A DNA stretch of 64,000 nt from positions 1 through 64,000 of the forward strand of contig NZ_BMTF01000031.1 in the NCBI RefSeq assembly GCF_014649535.1. The letters run 5' to 3'. The notes under the pieces are model-generated. The model saw only the letters and a list, made by a program, of their open reading frames with translations. It had not been told where the DNA came from and ran no database searches. Both the position numbers and the translations under genes were made by a program. Source of the stretch: Streptomyces gelaticus (GTDB lineage Bacteria; Actinomycetota; Actinomycetes; Streptomycetales; Streptomycetaceae). Below are positions 1-8,197 of the stretch, in pieces (the stretch's first letter is position 1; each line of letters starts with the position of its first letter).

Positions 1-2797
1 GGAAACTCGGGTCACCGCTGGTGTCCGTGCGCAGGACCAGAGTGTTGACGAAGAAGCCGACGAGGTCGTCGAGCGCCTGGTCCGTTCGGCCGGCGATCGG
101 CGAGCCCAGCGGGATGTCGTGGCCCGCACCCGAGCGGGAAAGCAGCGTGGACACCGCCGCCTGGGCCACCATGAACACCGAGGCACCCGACTCGCGCGCC
201 AGCTCGGCGAGCGAGGAGTGCACGTCCTCGGAGAGGTGCACGGTGTGGGTGGCGCCCCGGTAGGAGGCGACGGCCGGCCGCTGCCGGACGGCGGGCAGGG
301 TGACCTCCTCGGGAAGGCCCGCCAACGTGCTGCGCCAGTAGTCGAGTTGGCGGGCGGCGACGCTTTCCTGATCCGCCGGGTCGCCGAGCACGTCACGGTG
401 CCAGAGCGCGTAGTCCGCGTACTGGGCGGGCAGCGGCTCCCAGGCGGGGCGCTCACCGCGCGAGCGGGTCGCGTAGGCGGTGCTCAGGTCGCGCATGAGC
501 GGCTGGTAGGACCAGCCGTCGGAAACGATGTGGTGCATCACCACCAGAAGTACGTGGTCCTGCTCGCCCAGACCGAACAGCCTTGCGCGGAAGGGCAGAT
601 CGGCCGACAGGTCGAAGAAGCGCTCGGACTCCTCGATGAGCAGCGCGGCGACGCCTTCCTCGGTCGCCGGAGTGACCGGCAGCTCCACCCGGACGCTGTC
701 GGCGGGCAGGATCCGCTGGTAGGTCTGCCCCTCGGCCTGGCCGAACACGGTGCGCAGGCTCTCGTGCCGCCCCGCGACATCGGTGAACGCGGACTCCAGG
801 GCGGCGAAGTCCAATTCACCCCGAACCCGGACGGCGAGCGGGATGTTGTAAGTCGCCGACGGTCCCTCCAACTGGTCGAGGAACCAGAGGCGTTGCTGCG
901 CGGCCGAGAGCGGCAGCGGCTCCGGGCGCTCCTGGGCGGTCAGCGCCGGACGGGCGGACTCGCCGCCGCCGGTGGCGACGTACTCGGCGAGCAGTGCGAC
1001 GGTCGGGTACTCGAAGAACTGTCGCAGCGTCAACTGGATGTCGAGGACGGTGCGCACCCGGCTGACCAGCCGGGTCGCCAGCAGCGAGTGGCCGCCGGAG
1101 GTGAAGAAGTCGTCGTCGATGCCGATCGACGGCAGGCCGAGGGAGTGGGCGAACAGGCCGCAGAGGACCTCCTCGACGGGGTTGCGCGGGGCCCGGCCGC
1201 CCGGCGTCGCGCCGACCCGGGGGGCGGGCAGTGCACGCCGGTCCAGCTTGCCGTTCGGGGTCAGCGGCAGGGTTCCCATCGGGACGACCGCCGAGGGCAC
1301 CATGTACTCGACGAGCTCCTCAGCCGCGTGGCGGAGGAGTTCCGCCCCGTCCAGGACGCCTTCCTCGGCGGGTACGGCATAGGCGACCAGGCGCTTGTCG
1401 CCGGGCCGGTCCTCGCGGACGATGACGGCGGCCTGGGCGACGGAGGGGTGGCGGACCAGTACGGTCTCGATCTCGCCGAGCTCGATGCGGTTGCCGCGCA
1501 GCTTGACCTGCTGGTCCGCGCGGCCCAGGAACACGATCTCGCCGTGCTCGTTCCAGGCGGCCAGGTCGCCGGTGCGGTACATGCGGCTGCCGGCCGGTCC
1601 GTACGGGTCGGCGGTGAAACGCTCCGCGGTCAGGGCGGGCAGCCGGCCGTAGCCCTGGGCGAGGTGCGGCCCCGCGACGTAGAGTTCGCCGGTCTCGCCC
1701 GGGGCGGTGTGGCGCAGCTCGGCGTCCAGGACGTACATGGCGGTGTTCGCCATCGGGATGCCGAGGTGCAGCCGGTCGAGGGTGCGCACCTCGGGGGTGA
1801 AGGCCTGGTAGCTGCAGAAGACGGTCGCCTCCGTGGGACCGTAGACGTGCACGAACGTGGTGTCCGGGCAGTGGTCCAGGGCCCGTTGGAGGGCGGTGGC
1901 GGGCAGCACGTCGCCGCCGGTCCAGATCTCGCGCAGCTGTGTGAGGGCGTCGATCGCCTCGCTGGCCATGGCGTCGAAGAGGGCGGTCGTGAAGTAGGCG
2001 GCGGTCGCCCCGTAGCGGATGATGGCGTCGGCCAGCTCGCCGATGTCGACCTTCGGGGCGGACAGCACGACGGCCAGTCCGCCGCGCAGCAGCGGCACCC
2101 ACAGCTCGTAGGTGGAGGAGTCGAAGGGCAGCGGCGAGTAGGCGAGCACCCGCTCGTGGGCCGCGGCGCCGAAGCCCGGGTCCAGGGCCAGTTCGACCAC
2201 GTTCCGGTGCGTGTTGACGACGCCCTTGGGGGTGCCGCTGGAGCCTGAGGTGAACATCATGTACAGCGGCTGGTCCGGGTGGACCGTGACATCGGGTGCG
2301 GTGGTGGCCGTGTCCGCCGTGGCGCTCGTGTCGTCGAGCCGCAGGGCGGGCAGCTCGCCCGCGAAGCCGGTCCCGTCGGCCGGGCGGTCGGTCACCAGGA
2401 GGGTGGCCCCGGTGTTGCCGAGGATCCAGCCGAGGCGCTCCTCGGGCTGGCGGGGGTCGAGGGGGACGTACACCCCGCCGCTCTTCATCACGGCCAGGAC
2501 GGTGATGACGTAGGCGAAGGAGCGGTCGAAGAGGAGGCCGACCGCGTCGCCGGGCCGTACGCCCTCGGCGACGAGCCGGTGTGCGAGGGCGTTGGCCGCG
2601 CCGTCCAGCTCCCGATAGGTCAGACGGCGGTCCTCGCGGACGAGGGCGACGGCCTCCGGGGTGCGGGCGGCCTGCGCGGCGAAGAGAGCGTGCAGTGCGC
2701 CCACGGGCAGGTTCTCGGCCGTGTCGTTGTACGCGGCGACGTGCGCGGGAACGCCGACGCCGGGGGAGAGAACTGGATCGGTTTGCGGCTGGAACAT
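1..2797 (-). CDS. Non-ribosomal peptide synthetase, A-PCP-C..., 3' end outside window
   Basis: The first 932 residues are visible. The protein begins directly with an adenylation domain (about residues 25-500; ATP-loop TSGSSGTPKG near 180, FDSSTYELW near 227, YGPTEA near 317). A carrier domain follows with its phosphopantetheine serine in GGHSLLATR near 568, then a condensation domain from about 625 with an intact HHIVSDG near 755, cut by the window edge. ATG at 2797 follows a GAGAAGG ribosome site. With no N-terminal C domain it looks like a loading module or an A-PCP that hands over in trans. My hand-read specificity residues (D,S,Y,Y,W,G,V,V,F) suggest a non-charged pocket but match no substrate I am sure of. 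It is last in the glutamate mutase operon, 114 bp after the GltS-like gene. Confidence 0.95.
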   Translation of the reverse strand, partial: MFQPQTDPVLSPGVGVPAHVAAYNDTAENLPVGALHALFAAQAARTPEAVALVREDRRLTYRELDGAANALAHRLVAEGVRPGDAVGLLFDRSFAYVITVLAVMKSGGVYVPLDPRQPEERLGWILGNTGATLLVTDRPADGTGFAGELPALRLDDTSATADTATTAPDVTVHPDQPLYMMFTSGSSGTPKGVVNTHRNVVELALDPGFGAAAHERVLAYSPLPFDSSTYELWVPLLRGGLAVVLSAPKVDIGELADAIIRYGATAAYFTTALFDAMASEAIDALTQLREIWTGGDVLPATALQRALDHCPDTTFVHVYGPTEATVFCSYQAFTPEVRTLDRLHLGIPMANTAMYVLDAELRHTAPGETGELYVAGPHLAQGYGRLPALTAERFTADPYGPAGSRMYRTGDLAAWNEHGEIVFLGRADQQVKLRGNRIELGEIETVLVRHPSVAQAAVIVREDRPGDKRLVAYAVPAEEGVLDGAELLRHAAEELVEYMVPSAVVPMGTLPLTPNGKLDRRALPAPRVGATPGGRAPRNPVEEVLCGLFAHSLGLPSIGIDDDFFTSGGHSLLATRLVSRVRTVLDIQLTLRQFFEYPTVALLAEYVATGGGESARPALTAQERPEPLPLSAAQQRLWFLDQLEGPSATYNIPLAVRVRGELDFAALESAFTDVAGRHESLRTVFGQAEGQTYQRILPADSVRVELPVTPATEEGVAALLIEESERFFDLSADLPFRARLFGLGEQDHVLLVVMHHIVSDGWSYQPLMRDLSTAYATRSRGERPAWEPLPAQYADYALWHRDVLGDPADQESVAARQLDYWRSTLAGLPEEVTLPAVRQRPAVASYRGATHTVHLSEDVHSSLAELARESGASVFMVAQAAVSTLLSRSGAGHDIPLGSPIAGRTDQALDDLVGFFVNTLVLRTDTSGDPSF

Positions 2798-2911
2798 CTC
2801 GACACCTTCTCGGTAGCTCGGATCTCGTGGTCTCGCGGCGTGCCGGGAGACCGACGGAGCCACGGTGGATGACGTGCAATGGGTGCGAAGCGGAGTGGTG
2901 GAGCGGGGGGA

Positions 2912-4180
2912 TCAGCCGGTTCGGGAACCCGTCGCGGCGTCGGCCGGCAGCAGGACGTCGTCCGCTTCCAGGGCGTTCACGTGGTACTTGCCGACGGAGC
3001 TGATCAGCAGCCGGATTTCGAGGGCGATGGACTCGGCCAGCCGGACCAGTCCGGCCTCGGCGTCCTCGTCCACGGCGAGCAGTGCGGCCCGGCCGAGGCC
3101 GACGGCGCGGGCGCCGAGCGCCAGCGCCTTCACGGCCCTGCTGCCCTCCCAGATCCGCCCGCTGGCGAGCAAACAGTGATCGGTGCGGCCGATGCGGGTG
3201 AGGCACTCGCCGAGCGGGAGCCCGACCTGGCCCAGGAAGGCCGTCGGCGCCCAGGCGGTTCCGCCCTCCGCGCCGTCCACGGTGACGGAGTCCGCGCCGG
3301 CCGCCCAGGCGGTGGCTGCGGCAAGGGCGATGTCGCGCCCGGGGTGCAGCTTCACCCACACCTTCACACGGGGGAAGTTGTTCCGCATCAGCCGGATCTG
3401 CTGGCGCAGGATCTCCTCGGTGAAGGTTCCGGGGCTGCTGATCCGCAGCACCGAGTCGCTGTCGGCGCCGAACACCTCGTCCATGGCGTACTGTTCGGCG
3501 ACCCGGTCGCCGGCCTCGCGGCCCAGGACGGTGAGACCGCCGAGCCCCGGCTTGGCACCCTGGCCGACCTTCAGCTCGAAGGCGAGCCGGCCGGTGGCCA
3601 GCAGCGGCTCGGAGACCGGGTCGCTGTAGACCAGGTTCCACACCTCGGCGTCCGCGTCCTCGGTGGACTGCTGCACCACCACACCGCCGTGCTCGTCGTC
3701 GGCGGCGGCCGTGTAGGCGGCGATGCGGCCGAGCAGTGGGGAGACCGCGGCGTCGGCGGCGGCGCGGTAGCCGTTGACCGGCACCACGTTCTCCCCGATG
3801 ACCATCGGGATGCCGAGCTGTCCGGCCTGGCGTCCGGCCGCCTCGCCCAGGTCGTGGCTGGCGACCTGGGTGGAGCCGAACGCGGACACGTAGAGCGGCA
3901 GCCGGGAGGTGAACCCGCCGAGCAGTGTGTCCAGTTCGACGTCCGGGTACAGCGGTTCACGGGCCAGCTCGATGAGCTTCTTCAGCCGCTCCGGCATGAA
4001 CACCGGAGGTACGATCCTGGCGCGTTCCAGCAGGTCGTACGGGTCCTGGCCGGCCGGGACCGCGCCCAGCACGCTGCTGCCGTAGGACTCCAGCGCGGGG
4101 AAGACCGCGGCCGCTCCGGCCCTGGCACGGTGCCGCACCTGTTCCTCGGGGAAGCCCGCGGCGCTCAGTACCGTGCTCAT
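2912..4180 (-). CDS. Glutamate-synthase-like FMN-domain protein (stand-alone)
   Basis: A 422-residue protein matching the FMN-binding (beta/alpha)8 synthase domain of the glutamate synthase large subunit: SPGTFTEEILRQQI-type region, VKLHPGRDIA, the DSVTVDGAEGGTAWAP segment and ASGRIWEGSRAVKALALGA. It has no N-terminal glutaminase domain and no C-terminal beta-helix. The cysteine cluster that normally follows the GTAAL segment and binds a 3Fe-4S centre is absent; here the segment is GRAALLAVDEDAEAG. In the family this domain makes glutamate from ammonia and 2-oxoglutarate using reduced FMN. Here it overlaps the synthetase-like gene by 4 bp (4177-4180) and sits with glutamate mutase, so I infer a role in nitrogen transfer or reduction on a 3-methylaspartate-derived amino acid. 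The exact reaction is unknown. Confidence 0.85.
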   Translation of the reverse strand: MSTVLSAAGFPEEQVRHRARAGAAAVFPALESYGSSVLGAVPAGQDPYDLLERARIVPPVFMPERLKKLIELAREPLYPDVELDTLLGGFTSRLPLYVSAFGSTQVASHDLGEAAGRQAGQLGIPMVIGENVVPVNGYRAAADAAVSPLLGRIAAYTAAADDEHGGVVVQQSTEDADAEVWNLVYSDPVSEPLLATGRLAFELKVGQGAKPGLGGLTVLGREAGDRVAEQYAMDEVFGADSDSVLRISSPGTFTEEILRQQIRLMRNNFPRVKVWVKLHPGRDIALAAATAWAAGADSVTVDGAEGGTAWAPTAFLGQVGLPLGECLTRIGRTDHCLLASGRIWEGSRAVKALALGARAVGLGRAALLAVDEDAEAGLVRLAESIALEIRLLISSVGKYHVNALEADDVLLPADAATGSRTG

Positions 4181-5193
4181 GCCGACATCACTCCGGGGAG
4201 CTTCGGGTAGGCGCTGGCCTCCCAGGCGGCGGTGCGGCCGGTGACGTACCGGGTGAAGCGCTCCAGGCCGATGCCGAAGCCGGAGCTGGCAGGGATGCCG
4301 CGGCGGGCCAGGTCGAGGTACCAGCCGTACTTCGCGGGGTTCTCGCCCGTCTCGCGCATCCGGGTGACCAGGGCCGCGTAGTCGTGCTCGCGCTCGCTGC
4401 CGCTGGCCAGTTCGCCGTAGCCCTCCGGGGCGATCAGGTCGAAGTTGCGCAGGACGCCGGGGCGGTCGGCGTCCTCCTGGTCGTAGAAGCCGCGCGAGCC
4501 CTTGGGGTAGTCGACGACGAAGAACGGGCGGCTGGTCTTCGCGGAGAGGATCTCCTCGCCCTCCCAGTCGATCTCGGCGCCCGGGTCCTGCGGGTGGCCG
4601 AGCGCCACCAGGCCGGCGGTGGCCTCCTGGTGCGTGGTGCGGTCGAACGCCCCCTGGACCACCTCCCGGAAGGCGTCCCGGTCGCGGCCCAGGAGCTCCA
4701 GGTCCCCCGGCATCTCGCGGACCACCTCGTCGACGACGTGGGCGACGAGCCGCTCGGCGAGCTCCATCGCGTCCTCGCGGCGGGCGTCGCGGATCTCCAC
4801 GTCGATCTGGTGGAACTCGGCGAGATGGCGATGCGTGACGGCCGTCTCCAGTGGTTCCAGGCGGACGTTGGGCGCGATGTAGAAGATCTTGTCGAAGGCC
4901 AGCAGCGATGCCTGCTTGTAGAGGATCGCGCTGGTCATCAGCTTGTACTTGTGGCCGTAGAAATCGACGTCCACCTGTTTGGAGCCCCGGATGCCCGGGT
5001 CGGTGACCGGTCCGATGACCGGCGGCAGCAGCTCCTGGAAACCCTGCGCGGTCAGGAAGGCGCGGGTCGCCGCGAGCATACGGCTCTGCACGCGCAGTGT
5101 GGCACGGGTCGGCTCGGCGATCAGGTGCTGGTCGGGAGAGGCCGGGAACGAGGGCGCGACGCGGCCGTGGGACTCGGCGATCGTGCTGGTCAT
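4177..5193 (-). CDS. Class II aminoacyl-tRNA synthetase core, asparaginyl/AsnA-like, no anticodon domain
   Basis: 338 residues carrying the class II catalytic fold of the Asp/AsnRS group. Motif 1 is GFQELLPPVIGP. Motif 2 is VRLEP with the downstream RHLAEFHQIDVE that typifies AsnRS and AspRS. Motif 3 is GFGIGLERFTRY near the C-terminus. ATP-binding residues therefore look intact. The N-terminal OB-fold that reads the anticodon is missing: motif 1 starts near residue 36. This layout matches archaeal-type asparagine synthetases derived from AsnRS, which adenylate aspartate and release it with ammonia. Because it is co-translated with glutamate mutase (ATGA overlaps at both ends), the likely substrate is 3-methylaspartate, possibly giving 3-methylasparagine; that step is inference. 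Confidence 0.85.
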   Translation of the reverse strand: MTSTIAESHGRVAPSFPASPDQHLIAEPTRATLRVQSRMLAATRAFLTAQGFQELLPPVIGPVTDPGIRGSKQVDVDFYGHKYKLMTSAILYKQASLLAFDKIFYIAPNVRLEPLETAVTHRHLAEFHQIDVEIRDARREDAMELAERLVAHVVDEVVREMPGDLELLGRDRDAFREVVQGAFDRTTHQEATAGLVALGHPQDPGAEIDWEGEEILSAKTSRPFFVVDYPKGSRGFYDQEDADRPGVLRNFDLIAPEGYGELASGSEREHDYAALVTRMRETGENPAKYGWYLDLARRGIPASSGFGIGLERFTRYVTGRTAAWEASAYPKLPGVMSA

Positions 5194-6596
5194 GATGCTA
5201 CCTCCTGGGTGTGCTGCCGATGGGCTGCCGGGAGACGGGCCGCCGTGGGGAGCGAGGGGCGGGAAGCGGACGGGGAAACGGTGCGGTCGTGCCGGCGCTG
5301 TACGAACGACAGGGCGTCGAACAGCCCGGCGGCGGTGAGCCGCCGGCCGCGGTCGCGGACGGGCCCGAGAGGCATCGCCCCGATCTCGGACCAGGTGAGG
5401 CGGCCGGACCCGTCGATGTGGCTCCGGGTGCGGCCTGCGTTGTCGGGGTGCAGGCAGTAGGGGACGTCCAGGTATCCGCGGGCGAAGGCCTTCAGCAGGG
5501 CCTGGCCCAGGTCGTCGTCCAGGTTCAGCACGGCGTCCACCAGGGCACGGGCCTCTGCGTAGACGGCGTTGTCCGCGGGGTCGGTGTGCGGGACGGGGGC
5601 GCTCCCGGAGCGGTCGCCGATCGCCGAGCGGTGCCGGGCGGCGGCCCGCGCGGCGACCCGCAGGGCCTCGACGTTCTCCGCCACGGTCGGGATGCGGTGC
5701 GCCTCGGCCGCGGTCTTGACGATCAGCCGGGCCGCCCCGGTCTCCACGGCCAGTTCGGCCGACCGTTCCAGGAGCTCCAGCGAACCCTGCCGGGTCTGCG
5801 GGTAGAGGCCCATGTAGGTGTAGAGGACGATGTGCCAGTCGGTGTCCGGCAGGAATTCGCCGGCCAGGCGGTGCAGTGCGCGCATCGCGTCGCGGTCCTG
5901 GTCCGCGTTGGTCTGCTGGGCGTAGCTGAGCGAGATGCTGCGCAGCCCCGCCCGGTGGAAGAAGAGCGCCTCCAGCGCGCTGATGGCGACGAGCAGTCCG
6001 GGCGGGCAGAGCTGGCCGAGCATGCAGCCGCCGAAGGTCTCCAGGTGCGGTTCCGCGCCGGTGCCGCGCAGTGCGGCCAGGACCTCGCAGGCCTCCTGCC
6101 AGTTGCGTACGGAGTCCAGGAGCGGGGTGCGTCCGTAGGGCAGGCAGTAGGAGACCGGTCCGCCCTCCGTCGCGTCCAGGCCGAGCCGGGCCAGCGCGGA
6201 CACGATGCGCTGGGGGCGGGCCGAGCCGTGCCGGATCTGTACCGGGAATCCGGCGTCCCGGACGCCGTCGAGGACCCAGCGCGAGGTGTGCGGGCTGTAG
6301 GAGGTGATGGGGAATCCGTTGAGCGGGACGCCGCCGTTCAGGGCGCGGGCCGCGGACGCCTCGTCGTTGACCCGGGTGTAGCTGTCGATCGTCATGGTGC
6401 CGACGACCGCGTCGGCCGCTCCCTTGGTGGCCAGCAGGCCGGCCCTCATCAGCGCGGGGTCGGAGAATCCCATGCGGGGCTGGACCACGAGTGTTCCGCG
6501 GGCCCGCGCCCCGGCGACGAAGCGGCCGAAGGAGAGCGGTCGCCGGTGCACCGTGGTGCGGCTCCCGGGGGCCGCCTCCTGGACCGGCGCGGTCAT
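5190..6596 (-). CDS. mutE: Glutamate mutase epsilon subunit (methylaspartate mutase)
   Basis: 468 residues resembling the large subunit of coenzyme-B12-dependent glutamate mutase, a TIM-barrel that rearranges L-glutamate to (2S,3S)-3-methylaspartate. Recognisable stretches are VVQPRMGFSDP near the start, NGFPITSY, the IRHGSARPQR substrate-loop region and the GGCMLGQLCPPGLLVAIS segment. ATG 6596 overlaps the sigma-subunit stop by 4 bp, and its own stop overlaps the next gene by 4 bp, so the two subunits and the synthetase-like gene are translationally coupled. Such pairs occur in secondary metabolism to supply 3-methylaspartate, for example for vicenistatin and friulimicin (established knowledge). 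The length is about 15 residues below the clostridial enzyme. Confidence 0.93.
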   Translation of the reverse strand: MTAPVQEAAPGSRTTVHRRPLSFGRFVAGARARGTLVVQPRMGFSDPALMRAGLLATKGAADAVVGTMTIDSYTRVNDEASAARALNGGVPLNGFPITSYSPHTSRWVLDGVRDAGFPVQIRHGSARPQRIVSALARLGLDATEGGPVSYCLPYGRTPLLDSVRNWQEACEVLAALRGTGAEPHLETFGGCMLGQLCPPGLLVAISALEALFFHRAGLRSISLSYAQQTNADQDRDAMRALHRLAGEFLPDTDWHIVLYTYMGLYPQTRQGSLELLERSAELAVETGAARLIVKTAAEAHRIPTVAENVEALRVAARAAARHRSAIGDRSGSAPVPHTDPADNAVYAEARALVDAVLNLDDDLGQALLKAFARGYLDVPYCLHPDNAGRTRSHIDGSGRLTWSEIGAMPLGPVRDRGRRLTAAGLFDALSFVQRRHDRTVSPSASRPSLPTAARLPAAHRQHTQEVAS

Positions 6597-7045
6597 CGTT
6601 CCACCTCCTTGGGGAGCGAGTCGACGTAGGACTCGAAGGCGGCGATGTCGACGCCGTCCTGGAAGACCGCGTCGAACCCGGCCCTCATGAGGGCGTCGGC
6701 CTCTTCCTCCCCGTCTCCGGACACGCCGAGCTTGCCGCCGATGACCGCGGGCAGGCCGGCGAGCTCCCAGCGCGAACGGATGGCTCCGATCAGCGGCTCG
6801 GCGTCGTGGAAGCCGTGCCCGTTGACGCTGCTGACGACCAGCAGGTCGGGCTGGAACTTGCAGCAGGACTCGACGATCTCGTCCTCGGGCACACAGGAAC
6901 CCAGATTGACGACCTTGTGCCCGAGGTCTTCGAGCAGCAGTTGGATGTAGATGAGATTCCAGGTGTGCGCATCGGATTGCAGTCCGGTGACAACAACATC
7001 CAGCGGCCCGGATCGATGACGAGCCGCCCATTCCGCAGGCTTCAT
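6593..7045 (-). CDS. Glutamate mutase sigma subunit (B12-binding)
   Basis: A B12-binding Rossmann-type protein of about 150 residues. The cobalamin lower-ligand motif, usually DxHxxG, reads SDAHTWN, keeping the axial histidine; SSVNGHGFHD and IGGKLGVSG match the other two nucleotide-tail motifs. It partners the epsilon subunit downstream (4-bp overlap). The start is uncertain: ATG 7045 gives a normal family length with GGACGAAG upstream, while ATGs at 7063 and 7066 have poorer ribosome sites. It is first in the operon running left to the NRPS gene, so its upstream region should carry the operon promoter. Confidence 0.9.
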   Translation of the reverse strand: MKPAEWAARHRSGPLDVVVTGLQSDAHTWNLIYIQLLLEDLGHKVVNLGSCVPEDEIVESCCKFQPDLLVVSSVNGHGFHDAEPLIGAIRSRWELAGLPAVIGGKLGVSGDGEEEADALMRAGFDAVFQDGVDIAAFESYVDSLPKEVER

Positions 7046-7306
7046 TGTTCGCTTCGTCCACATCATTGGATGACAAGGGGAGAAAGAGATCCAGGCTTTC
7101 CCGGAACTCCCTTTCGGCCACAACCGTAGATTCGCTCCGGAGGCGTTTCCGGCGTGAGCGGCGGCAACTGGGCGGCAGCAGAGGAGCAGTTGACCGCGAG
7201 CCCGGTGCCGGGCGGCCGGCGGGGCGTGAGACTGGCGGCACTGCACCCGCAGAATTCAGCGCCCGGCCCCGTGTACACCGCCGGCGAACGACCGAGGAGT
7301 CATGAC
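7046..7306. promoter_or_regulatory. Divergent intergenic region between the mutase operon and the small-protein/mbtH side
   Basis: About 260 bp separate the leftward mutase operon from the rightward gene at 7307, so it must contain promoters for both directions. I see no obvious operator palindrome, and no cobalamin riboswitch core despite the B12-dependent enzyme downstream. Confidence 0.5.
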
Positions 7307-7588
7307 ATGGCAGAGACCGGCCACAGCGTCCGTGCGGCGGATGTGCTCGCGGACGTCCTGGCGGAGGTACGGGAACGGGTCGACCGGCGGGAGGCGCTCG
7401 GCGAGGCCCAGGTCGCCGTGCTCGAAGCCGCGGTGAACATCGTCCGTGCGGGCCAGCCCGGGTTCGAGGTGATGCCGGTGGAGCGTTCGGAGCTGGTGCG
7501 CGAGGCGCTCGGCGCGGTGCGCGCGGCCACCGTGGCGACCGGGGTCGCCCTCACCTACGCGCACCGGACGGCCCGCGTACTCACCTGA
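7307..7588 (+). CDS. Small helical protein of unknown function
   Basis: 93 residues, not recognised. ATG 7307 is preceded by GAGGAG at 7294-7299 with 7-nt spacing, so the gene looks genuinely translated. The sequence is rich in Ala, Val, Glu and Arg and predicted to be almost all helix (ADVLADVLAEVRERVDRRE at the start, then two further amphipathic stretches). It has no signal peptide, no cysteine and no carrier-protein DSL motif. It lies 142 bp before mbtH in the same direction and opposite the mutase operon, so it probably belongs to the cluster; a regulatory or accessory-subunit role cannot be told apart. Confidence 0.65.
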   Translation: MAETGHSVRAADVLADVLAEVRERVDRREALGEAQVAVLEAAVNIVRAGQPGFEVMPVERSELVREALGAVRAATVATGVALTYAHRTARVLT

Positions 7589-7730
7589 AACCGCGGTCCG
7601 GGATGCCGCCCATCTGCCTGGACTTCTGCCCGGTGGACCGGCCCGCGGCTCCTAGCATTTGATGCAGCCGAAACACTCAGAAGCACCTGACGACATTCAC
7701 GTACGACATCGTCCAACCGAGGTGGAAATC

Positions 7731-7943
7731 ATGGCAACCAACCCGTTCGAGGACTCCCAGGGCCGCTATGTAGTGCTGGCCAACGAAGAGGGTCAGTATT
7801 CGCTGTGGCCGGCCCGGATCCAGCAGCCGGCGGGCTGGGAACTGGTGAAGGACGAGGGCAGCAAGCAGGAGTGCGGAGAATTCATCGAGGCGAACTGGAC
7901 CGATATGCGTCCGCGTTCGGTGGTTGCGGCCATGGGTGGCTGA
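7731..7943 (+). CDS. mbtH: MbtH-like protein
   Basis: 70 residues with the whole MbtH signature: NPFEDSQGRYVVLANEEGQ, YSLWPARIQQPAGW and WTDMRPRSV. MbtH proteins bind NRPS adenylation domains and are often needed for their solubility and activity. ATG 7731 has GAGGTGG 6 nt upstream. It is the only MbtH homologue in the window and presumably serves the five adenylation domains encoded at 1-2797 and 16537-33056. Two hairpins follow it. Confidence 0.97.
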   Translation: MATNPFEDSQGRYVVLANEEGQYSLWPARIQQPAGWELVKDEGSKQECGEFIEANWTDMRPRSVVAAMGG

Positions 7944-7971
7944 CCCCATCGGTTGTCCCGTCCCCCGGAGG

Positions 7972-8008
7972 GCGGGTGCGAGGCGCAACGCATACGCCCC
8001 GCACCCGC
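7972..8008 (+). terminator. Hairpin terminator after mbtH
   Basis: A 14-bp stem with one mismatch (GCGGGTGCGAGGCG at 7972-7985 against CGCCCCGCACCCGC at 7995-8008) is followed directly by TCTTTT, as expected of an intrinsic terminator reading rightward, 29 bp after the mbtH stop. Confidence 0.75.
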
Positions 8009-8071
8009 TCTTTTCCGTGCCCGCCTCCTTCGTACAGGGAACGGGGCGGCGTCCGTACGCCGGATAGCAAA

Positions 8072-8122
8072 GGCTCCTGGCGGACATGGTGTCTCGGCAT
8101 GAACCCATGTCTGCCAGGAGCC
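8072..8122. terminator. Long hairpin between mbtH and the carbamoyltransferase gene
   Basis: Arms 8072-8089 (GGCTCCTGGCGGACATGG) and 8105-8122 pair over 18 bp with a single G-U position and a 15-nt loop. It lies between convergent genes and can act as a bidirectional terminator. Confidence 0.7.
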
Positions 8123-8197
8123 TGTGCTGCGGTGATCAGGTGATGCCGGTGGCCGCGGTGAGGGCCATGAGGCGTGCGGGCGGCCGCGGTGCGGGGA

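Noticed and set aside
119..2248. A 709-codon plus-strand open frame opposite the first NRPS gene
   Set aside because: It is the antisense shadow of a clear A-PCP-C coding frame; its translation has no known domain and is Gly/Arg/Val-rich noise typical of high-GC antisense frames.
7046..7306. A cobalamin riboswitch before the B12-dependent mutase operon
   Set aside because: I looked for the conserved B12-box core on the minus strand and found none in this 260-bp region.
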